Positions 56,864-64,000 of a DNA stretch of 64,000 nt are shown one piece after another (position 1 is the first letter of the stretch; every line of letters starts with the position of its first letter). The stretch is from Candidatus Terraquivivens yellowstonensis (GTDB lineage Archaea; Thermoproteota; Nitrososphaeria_A; Caldarchaeales; Wolframiiraptoraceae). The notes below the pieces were generated by a model. The model saw only the letters and a program-made list of their open reading frames with translations, did not search any database and was not told the DNA's origin. The position numbers and the translations under genes were made by a program. Where the stretch lies: positions 100,178-164,177 of the forward strand of contig JAKCEW010000002.1 in NCBI GenBank assembly GCA_023539445.1. Reading direction: 5' to 3'.

Positions 56864-59752
56864 TTGTCAAAACCGGGTAACGGGTCTACAGATAGTCTGG
56901 TGGCATACGAAGCAAAATGGGCCAAGTTATGGCGAGAGGCTAGGATATTCGAGGCTGACCCGATTAAGGATAAACCAAAGTTCTTCATTTGCGTTCCTTA
57001 CTCTTACCAAAACGGCCCCCTGCACCTTGGGCATGCTTTCACGTTTACACGGGGTGATAGTTATGCAAGGTTTAAGCGGATGCAGGGTTTTAACGTGCTT
57101 TTTCCGTGGTCTTGGCACTGGACGGGAGAGGCGGTTGCCGGCACGAGTGAGCGATTAAAGCGTGGTGACCCGGCCATAGTAAGACTGCTAAGAGACATCG
57201 ATAAAGTCCCAGAAGAATTAATACCGCGCTTTACTGATCCAGCTTTCATCTGTAAGTATTACACAGCCGAGAATAGAAAGGTCGTTGATTCCATGGGCTT
57301 TTCTGTTGACTGGAGGAGGGAATTTTACACGACGGATTTGCACCCTTACTACAGTAAATTCATCGAATGGCAATATCTGAAGCTCCGTGAAAAAGGCTTT
57401 GTCAGTAAAGGTGAGCATCCCGTAGTATGGTGTCCCAATTGCCAAAGCGCGACAGGTGACCACGATAGATTAGTTGGTGAGGGTATAGTCCCCGAAGAAT
57501 ACACGCTTGTCTTCTTTAGGTATGCTGACTTCTATCTGGCGGCTGGTACGCTGAGGCCCGAAACAATATTCGGTGCCACAAATGTTTGGCTCAATCCCAA
57601 CGCGGAGTATGTGTTGATTGAGTACAATGGTAAGAAAGTTTTGGTAAGTAAAAAAGCGGCAGAAAAGTTGGCGGAACAAAAACACTCTGTCAACATCATA
57701 AAATCGATTAACACCAAAGAGCTCATAGGCAAAAAATGCATCGCCCCGCTTACCAATGCGGAGCTACCCATACTTCCTGCGAATTTTGTTAATCCAGATG
57801 TTGTATCCGGTGTTGTGTACAGCGTTCCGGCTCATGCACCTTATGATTACGTAGCACTCTTAGAGTTACAAAAAAGCACAGACGCCGAATCCATTAAAAC
57901 ACTGAGTCCAATATCGATAATAAGCGTGCCTGGATATGGTGAGTTTCCTGCGGTTGAGATCGTAAAAAGGATGGGAATATCGAGCCAAGAGGATGAAAGG
58001 TTGGAGGAGGCAACCAAAGAGATTTACTCTAAAGAATTCCACGAAGGTGTCATGAAAGACAACTGTGGTGAATACTCAGGCTTGCCTGTAAGGGTAGCGA
58101 GAGACGCCGTTAAAGCGAGACTCATTTCAATAGGTTTGGGCGACATAATGTATGACCTCCCTGCCAAAGTTATCTGTCGTTGTGGTACTGAGTGTCTGGT
58201 AAAGATTGTGAAAGACCAGTGGTTCCTTACGTACTCTAACTCTGAGTGGAAAGAGAAAGTAAAGATGCATATAATGAAGATGAACATACTCCCCGAAGAG
58301 GCGAGACAATGGTTCCTAAATGTCGTGGACTGGCTTCGTGATTGGGCTTGCACAAGGAAGACGGGTTTAGGAACACCGTTGCCGTGGGATAAATCGTGGA
58401 TAGTCGAAACGTTGAGCGATTCGACAATATATCCCGCTTTGTACACCATTAGCAAGTATATGAACAACGGGACTGTTAAACCTGAACAACTTACGCCGGA
58501 AGTTTTTGATTACGTTTTCTTAGGGATTGGTGATTTGGCAACAGTCTCAAAGGAAACTAACATTCCCGAAAATGTGCTAAAAAGCATGAGGGACGAATTC
58601 CTCTACTGGTATCCCGTTGACTGTAGGATATCGGCTAAGGAACTTGTGCCCAACCATCTAACCTTCTACATCTTCCATCACGTCGCCCTATTTGATGAAA
58701 GTCTTTGGCCCAAATGCATTGGCGTTAATGGTATGATAACGGTCGAGGGTGAAAAAATGAGCAAGAGTAAGGGCAATATGATACCGATAAAAGCATCCTT
58801 GGCAAAGTATGGGGCGGATGCAACTAGATGTACGCTCCTTCTTGCCGCAGAGGATATGGACGACCCTGATTGGAGGGATAAGAACGCCCAAGAGACCAGA
58901 AGGATGCTGGACCTCTTCCTCAAAATAGTTGACGAAATTCTATCCTCGGAACTTGAGGAGAGTGAGAATAGGCTGGATAAGTGGCTCATCAGTAGGATGT
59001 TCAGGAGAGTGAAAAATGTAACAGAGGCGATGGAATCGCTGAAGACTAGGACGGCTTGTCATGAGGCTTTGTATGGAATGTACAACGATTGGAAATGGTA
59101 CACGAGGAGAAGGAAGAAGCCATCGCGCTTAGCGTTAAGATTTTTAGATACGTGGATAAGGTTGCTGGCGCCTTTTGCTCCATTCACGGCTGAGGAGGCT
59201 TGGTCTAGGCTTGGGCGCGAAGGTTTTGTATCCCTAGCTAAGTGGCCTGATTACCATCCTGAAGAAATTGACGAGTTCGCCGAGACGGCGGAGGATTTAC
59301 TAGCAAAGTTGTTAAGAGATGTTAGGGAAATAATAGAAGTTACGGAAGGGAAACCAAGCAAAATTCACATCTATACCTCTTCCAAGTGGAAGTTAGATAT
59401 TTTGTCCATTGTACTGAGCTTCAATTTAAAAGACGTTATGAAGGACCCAAGCATTGTGATCAAAGAATCTTTGAAAATCCTTCCAGAAAAGAAAAAAGAT
59501 GTGTCGATTTTCGTCAAGAAAATAGTTGAACATGTTTCAACATTTTCGTCAGAGATTCCAAAAAGAGTTTTACTAGAATTGGCATCGCAGGAGAAGTGGA
59601 TATACGAAGACGCCAAAAGTTTTTTGGAATCTGATATCGGGTGTCCGTTCTACGTTTGGGCTGAGGATGAAAAAGGAATACATGACCCATTAGGAAAGTC
59701 TAAGCAGGCGTTACCACTCAGACCCGGAATTTTCGTTGAGATGAATCCATAA
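56864..59752 (+). CDS. leuS: Leucyl-tRNA synthetase, archaeal type
   Basis: VPYSYQNGPLHLGHAFTFTRGDSYARFKRMQGFNVLFPWSWHWTG; CP1 editing domain; EGEKMSKSKGNMIPI. Confidence 0.95.
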   Translation: MSKPGNGSTDSLVAYEAKWAKLWREARIFEADPIKDKPKFFICVPYSYQNGPLHLGHAFTFTRGDSYARFKRMQGFNVLFPWSWHWTGEAVAGTSERLKRGDPAIVRLLRDIDKVPEELIPRFTDPAFICKYYTAENRKVVDSMGFSVDWRREFYTTDLHPYYSKFIEWQYLKLREKGFVSKGEHPVVWCPNCQSATGDHDRLVGEGIVPEEYTLVFFRYADFYLAAGTLRPETIFGATNVWLNPNAEYVLIEYNGKKVLVSKKAAEKLAEQKHSVNIIKSINTKELIGKKCIAPLTNAELPILPANFVNPDVVSGVVYSVPAHAPYDYVALLELQKSTDAESIKTLSPISIISVPGYGEFPAVEIVKRMGISSQEDERLEEATKEIYSKEFHEGVMKDNCGEYSGLPVRVARDAVKARLISIGLGDIMYDLPAKVICRCGTECLVKIVKDQWFLTYSNSEWKEKVKMHIMKMNILPEEARQWFLNVVDWLRDWACTRKTGLGTPLPWDKSWIVETLSDSTIYPALYTISKYMNNGTVKPEQLTPEVFDYVFLGIGDLATVSKETNIPENVLKSMRDEFLYWYPVDCRISAKELVPNHLTFYIFHHVALFDESLWPKCIGVNGMITVEGEKMSKSKGNMIPIKASLAKYGADATRCTLLLAAEDMDDPDWRDKNAQETRRMLDLFLKIVDEILSSELEESENRLDKWLISRMFRRVKNVTEAMESLKTRTACHEALYGMYNDWKWYTRRRKKPSRLALRFLDTWIRLLAPFAPFTAEEAWSRLGREGFVSLAKWPDYHPEEIDEFAETAEDLLAKLLRDVREIIEVTEGKPSKIHIYTSSKWKLDILSIVLSFNLKDVMKDPSIVIKESLKILPEKKKDVSIFVKKIVEHVSTFSSEIPKRVLLELASQEKWIYEDAKSFLESDIGCPFYVWAEDEKGIHDPLGKSKQALPLRPGIFVEMNP

Positions 59753-59770
59753 GATAAGCAGGCGGACTTC

Positions 59771-60454
59771 ATGGACGATGTCCAATGGATAAAAAGTGTT
59801 TGGGATAGGCTGATTATGGCAATTGAAGATATGAGATACCTCCTAGACAGGGGTTACAAAAGAGAATCGGCCGTTAACTTTGTAGCAAGCAGGTACCTCC
59901 TAGATAGGATGGGCAGGAGCATACTATACCGATGTGTATATTCTTCAGAGGATGCTAAGAGGATAAAGGAAAAGGCAGCAAGCCCAGACGAGTTAAAAGG
60001 TAGCAGAGTTGTTGTGGATGGTTTTAACGTATTGAATACCCTGCAGTCTTTCATGAATGGTAAGTTGTTGGTGCTTTGTGACGATGGCATCGTAAGGGAT
60101 ATCTCAGAAGTGCATGGAGAATTTAGACCGACAAGCATGACTGAGGAGCTGATAAGATTGGCTGTAAAGACCCTAAAAGAGCTCGAAGTTGCGGATGCCT
60201 CCTTCTATTATGAAAGCCAGATAAGCAAGAGTGGTGAAATATCGGCTCTTACGAGGCGTATCCTACAGGAAGAGGGTGTTAACGGTTTGGTAGAAACAGA
60301 GAAATGCGTTGATTCCGCACTTATCAGGGATAAGCGTATAGTCATAACAAGCGATTCGGTTGTGTTACATAGGGCAGATAAGTTCTTTGACTTAGCAGGT
60401 TATATCATTTTAAGAGAAAAACCATCAAACTTGGTATCGTTAAGGAATGTTTGA
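59771..60454 (+). CDS. DUF434-family protein
   Basis: DMRYLLDRGYKRESAVNFVASRYLLDRMGRSILYRCVYS...LKGSRVVVDGFNVLNTLQS. Confidence 0.7.
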   Translation: MDDVQWIKSVWDRLIMAIEDMRYLLDRGYKRESAVNFVASRYLLDRMGRSILYRCVYSSEDAKRIKEKAASPDELKGSRVVVDGFNVLNTLQSFMNGKLLVLCDDGIVRDISEVHGEFRPTSMTEELIRLAVKTLKELEVADASFYYESQISKSGEISALTRRILQEEGVNGLVETEKCVDSALIRDKRIVITSDSVVLHRADKFFDLAGYIILREKPSNLVSLRNV

Positions 60455-61141
60455 CGCCTGCTTGTACGCAAACATATAGCAAATATTGCTAATGGGGCAC
60501 CTCAAACAGTCAGGATTCGATGAGCGACATGCAATCTTTGTCGTGACGAGTGAAGATGCATAGAAGAGCTTGTAGCTAAAGAGGTCCTTTGGTAGCTTTG
60601 CTTCGATAAACTTTCTGAGAGCCTCGTAACCTTTAGGGATATCAAACCCTATGCGTTCTAGAACCCTAGCGACAAGCCTTGATGCTGGAAATATTAGGTG
60701 GTTACCTGCAAATAGTAGGATAGCGTCTGCCGTCTCATAACCTATGCCATTCAGCCTTAAAAGTTCCACTCTGACCTCTTTCATGTCTCTGTTTATAAAA
60801 GACTCCCAACCACCAGCTTTGACAACAGCATCGGCCAGCTCTTTCAGCTTTTTAGATTTTTCAGCATACATGCCGACGGATTTTATGCATCTTTTTATAG
60901 AATTCAGGTCAGATTGTTTGATGGTAACAAAGCTGTTTAGGTATGCCGCCCTTAAATTCTTGTAAGCCTCCTTTACGTTCTCCCACCTCGTCTGTTGAAC
61001 GAGTATCGCTGTTATGGCAACCTCTTCCGGATCTTCTAAACCTCCCCACCATTTAGGCGAATAGGCATCACATGGGTACCAATCGAAAGATGGCAAAAGT
61101 CTCGTTACTTTGTCTCGGTAAACATCGAGCAGATGGCTCAA
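60440..61141 (-). CDS. Endonuclease III / HhH-GPD DNA glycosylase family with 4Fe-4S motif
   Basis: EDPEEVAITAILVQQTRWENVKEAYKNL, LLRLNGIGYETADAILLFAG, CRSSNPDCLRCPISNIC. Confidence 0.92.
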   Translation of the reverse strand: MSHLLDVYRDKVTRLLPSFDWYPCDAYSPKWWGGLEDPEEVAITAILVQQTRWENVKEAYKNLRAAYLNSFVTIKQSDLNSIKRCIKSVGMYAEKSKKLKELADAVVKAGGWESFINRDMKEVRVELLRLNGIGYETADAILLFAGNHLIFPASRLVARVLERIGFDIPKGYEALRKFIEAKLPKDLFSYKLFYASSLVTTKIACRSSNPDCLRCPISNICYMFAYKQASNIP

Positions 61142-61167
61142 GGAAAGCTTTGGACGCTGCGTTATCC

Positions 61168-62397
61168 TTACTCCTCCTTCTGAGGGTTAAATCTGCTGAA
61201 CAGGGTAAGGAGTACATTTTGCTCCATACGTGCTCTAAGAAGTCGTGCCTCGACTTCTTCAACGAACTCTTTTGCAACACCTTTAGGTAAGCTTACGAGA
61301 CTATCCACGATATCAAGCGGAAATGGAAGCCCTGTCGCTGGATCCCTTGATGCGTAGACATACCAAAGAGCCTTTTTAACCCAATCGGGGTCGCTTTCTT
61401 TCCAAAACTCAACGCATACTGGAGGATAATCGTCCATGGTCTTAATGTAACAACGTTTCATGCCCATAACATACTGCAAGTAAGATTCGTCGCCCAAGTC
61501 TGCCTTAATTTGAACTTTAAACCGCCTCTCGGTCTCTTTTAAAATAGCCTCTGGATCTTTGTCCTTCAATTCTTTCGACACGTTCCTGTACCAGTTTAAT
61601 ATGTTGAAGTTCACATTAAATGCCTCATCATACGAGAAAAGCATGCGAGTTTCCATGATCATGTTCAGAAGCGTACGGTCGTTCAAACCTATGGGTTTGC
61701 TTGTCGGGTCTTTGTAGGCAAGCCAGCCGTCTATCGAGGCGGTATTCACTCTCTTTATTATGCCTAAAGCTTTACCAGATTTTATCAGCTCAACGGTTAG
61801 CCTCGTTATCTCCTTCACTAGCTCTTTGCCGGTCTTAAATCCGACGTCCCTGCCGAAGGGTGTCCAATTGATATCCTCGTCCAGAATTTCGCTGCATCTA
61901 GTCCTGTAGCCGAAGAAACTACCATCTAGCAGCAATATATCTGGCGAATATTTTTCTAACACCCGATGGGCCATCAACCTTTCATAGTACGTCATGAGGA
62001 GTTCAACGAGTTTAGAAAATTTATCATGTGGTATGATCTGTCTATCGCTATAATAATCGCTCAGAAATTCTTCCTCAAACCCATCCAAACCCTTAAAGAT
62101 TTTGTAAGCGCTTGCGAACAGGGCGTACCTCAAACCTATGCGTTCATTACAGACAGGTGTGTCGGAACCATCAACGCAGGCAACTAGGAGTTCTTCCCAA
62201 CCATCATAACTCTCAAGCCTCCTTAATTTCAGCATCTTCCTTAGCTGCTCGACGTTGCTTGTGTCGATTATCTTACTCTGAATCAGCTTTTGAGCCTCTA
62301 CCTCGGCCAACTCGAAAAACCTAGTCTGCAATACTTTTGGCATTCTACTCCAATCAGGATACTCACCAAGTTCTGGTTGAACGCCCAACTTTTTCAT
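61168..62397 (-). CDS. nurA: NurA-domain nuclease
   Basis: LVACVDGSDTPVC, ILLLDGSFFGYR, downstream of and overlapping HerA. Confidence 0.85.
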   Translation of the reverse strand: MKKLGVQPELGEYPDWSRMPKVLQTRFFELAEVEAQKLIQSKIIDTSNVEQLRKMLKLRRLESYDGWEELLVACVDGSDTPVCNERIGLRYALFASAYKIFKGLDGFEEEFLSDYYSDRQIIPHDKFSKLVELLMTYYERLMAHRVLEKYSPDILLLDGSFFGYRTRCSEILDEDINWTPFGRDVGFKTGKELVKEITRLTVELIKSGKALGIIKRVNTASIDGWLAYKDPTSKPIGLNDRTLLNMIMETRMLFSYDEAFNVNFNILNWYRNVSKELKDKDPEAILKETERRFKVQIKADLGDESYLQYVMGMKRCYIKTMDDYPPVCVEFWKESDPDWVKKALWYVYASRDPATGLPFPLDIVDSLVSLPKGVAKEFVEEVEARLLRARMEQNVLLTLFSRFNPQKEE

Positions 62398-63826
62398 CCT
62401 CCTTTATCTGAAAGCTTAGGAGTAGTGGAACCGGTGATGGGTTCATCTTACCGACGAAGTAGAAGTACCCTTCCGGGAGTCTTAATAGGCTTTCTGGGTC
62501 AACCCCAGACATTGCAAATAGCTTTGTCGCCTCATCCAAGTCCAGAGGATGTATGCGTCCTATGAACTGTGTGTTTAAGTTCCTCCTCACAGCGGCGTTT
62601 ATTCCTATCTCGCCGGCAATGCCTTGAGACAGAAGGATTATCGAAAGACCATACGTCCTGCCGAGGGCGCATAATGAGGTTATCATCTCAGTCGTTTCCT
62701 CCTCCAGATCACGGGGCGAATAAGGACAATATTGCGGGGCCTCATCTATAAGAAGGGCTATGTTTAACCGGTTCTTCTTCTCCATCAGGTCCTTAAGATA
62801 TCTCGCAATCGAGAGGAAAATAGAAAGCTTCTGCTCCTTACTCCCGAGACTCATGTCTATGACGAGAATATGTTGCTGTCTCAGCCTTTCCACTATTTGT
62901 TCAGGCCCCATCTTACCAAGGATCGTTGCGAAATCTTCTACAGTGATCCGCTTGAATCCTTTGTCCAGCCGGCGTAGATAGAGTCTGCCCCATTGCGTGA
63001 GTTTGCCCTGCTTATCCTTATTATCATCTTCTATTATGCTTTTCACCTTCGAGTAAAGCAATTTCTTCGCTTCTTCGGGAGAATACGACTTCAGTTCGCT
63101 ATCAATAAGAGCCTCCTCGAGGTAGGCTTTCATAGTCTCTGCTATTTTCTTGGAGCCAAAGTTTCCTGCTTTTGAACATAAGAAGGATACTACCGCCTCG
63201 TCGTCCATCTCTATGTCCCGCATCGATATGCTGCCATCGAAGTAAGGAGCGTAGTCCGAACCTTTCCAATCAAAGACCAATACGTCATAACCGGCTTTCC
63301 TGAGCAACGGGATCAGCTCATACCTGCAAAAAAAGGACTTTCCTGAGCCTGTCACACCAAAGACGCCTATGTGGTAGGGTATGTATTCATCGCGTACGGG
63401 CACTTGCCAGTTTACCACATCTTTGTAGTGCCCTATTTTTAGGTTATGAGGACCAAAGTAGGAGAACGGGTCATCGTGTTTCTCGAAAAGTTTTACAGGT
63501 GATGTTGGCGCTATTATGCGTTTGTTCTGTTCAATCTTACCTCTTGATACCTCGCCGATTATAACGAGATTAAAGCCAAAAAACTCTTTGGCAGTGCTTG
63601 GCTGTCTTCCCGTCTTTGCGTAAGCGACACCAGGTGAATATGTTGTTGCCCTTAGTACGTCGTTTACACCAATACCGCTCCTACACACCGCGAGTATCTT
63701 ACCGCCATCCCTATTCTCCACTAAAACTAGACTTTCACTTTCCACCTCTTTTTCCATACCATCATTGAGTATTACCGTTACGCGTGATTCCGTTGCATGA
63801 CTTGCTACTATGCCTATGGTCTTCAT
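62363..63826 (-). CDS. herA: HerA-like bipolar DNA translocase/helicase
   Basis: HAS-barrel N-term, Walker A GVFGVTGSGKSFFCRYELIPLLRKAGYDVLVFDWKGSDYAPYF, ALLIDEAPQYCP Walker B, arginine-finger region. Confidence 0.92.
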   Translation of the reverse strand: MKTIGIVASHATESRVTVILNDGMEKEVESESLVLVENRDGGKILAVCRSGIGVNDVLRATTYSPGVAYAKTGRQPSTAKEFFGFNLVIIGEVSRGKIEQNKRIIAPTSPVKLFEKHDDPFSYFGPHNLKIGHYKDVVNWQVPVRDEYIPYHIGVFGVTGSGKSFFCRYELIPLLRKAGYDVLVFDWKGSDYAPYFDGSISMRDIEMDDEAVVSFLCSKAGNFGSKKIAETMKAYLEEALIDSELKSYSPEEAKKLLYSKVKSIIEDDNKDKQGKLTQWGRLYLRRLDKGFKRITVEDFATILGKMGPEQIVERLRQQHILVIDMSLGSKEQKLSIFLSIARYLKDLMEKKNRLNIALLIDEAPQYCPYSPRDLEEETTEMITSLCALGRTYGLSIILLSQGIAGEIGINAAVRRNLNTQFIGRIHPLDLDEATKLFAMSGVDPESLLRLPEGYFYFVGKMNPSPVPLLLSFQIKEDEKVGRSTRTW

Positions 63827-63906
63827 GAATGCCGCATAATTTTATAGAGCGAAGGGACTTTTATACTTGAATATAAGACGCAAAAATAAAAATGAGGTTT
63901 TGAACT

Positions 63907-64000
63907 TCAGTGTTTCTTCATGAATGCATCGTATGGTACCCACTTAGCTTCGTAAGGAACTCTCGGGACCTGCGATGCAATCCTCTTGCCCATTTCGTCC
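63907..64000 (-). CDS. 3' end of an unidentified CDS, truncated by window end
   Basis: Reverse-strand reading ...DEMGKRIASQVPRVPYEAKWVPYDAFMKKH*; family not recognised. Confidence 0.5.
   Translation of the reverse strand, partial: DEMGKRIASQVPRVPYEAKWVPYDAFMKKH

Noticed and set aside
57061-58989. Multiple - strand ORFs opposite leuS
   Set aside because: Antisense to leuS; no recognisable domains
1-64000. Search for CRISPR arrays, transposases, integrases, toxin-antitoxin or phage defence islands
   Set aside because: None seen; content is core housekeeping and metabolic genes with intact frames

Overview
The window looks like ordinary chromosomal sequence from a hyperthermophile-like archaeon. 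My guess, by inference only, is the TACK/Nitrososphaeria-Aigarchaeota neighbourhood: it has S30e, a TFE-beta-like protein, Nop5/fibrillarin, SMC-ScpA-ScpB, FtsZ, a tungsten AOR and an intron-containing tRNA. Coding density is high. I saw no CRISPR array, transposase, integrase or prophage module. Main blocks are: partial aconitase; MscS; purB; a Nop5-fibrillarin-RNase HII-THEP1-Trm1 run; FtsJ, TFE-beta-like, TFB, Gar1, SRP19 and S8e; ScpB-ScpA-SMC; UppS-DUF373; an ABC exporter-type cluster; HtrA; RHH-FtsZ; MetRS and ThrRS; a compact his operon (hisG-C-HAD-B-H-A-F-I); a molybdenum/tungsten cofactor cluster (2 moeA, 2 moaD, AOR); citrate synthase and beta-oxidation-like genes; SPFH-NfeD; aIF2-beta; SufS/IscU; LeuRS; and Nth-NurA-HerA. 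Items missing from the ORF track and read directly from sequence are: rps30e (3759-3926, -), a 48-aa RHH protein overlapping ftsZ (27910-28056, +), a tRNA-Arg(GCG) with an apparent 14-nt non-canonical intron (56616-56704, -), and a 35-aa sORF upstream of aconitase (1270-1377, -). The most interesting candidates are the structured leader of the his operon, with three hairpins and a possible mini-ORF carrying tandem His codons; the two MoaD-like proteins with residues after the terminal Gly-Gly; the tRNA intron; and the RHH-ftsZ pair. All calls are by eye, without database searches.
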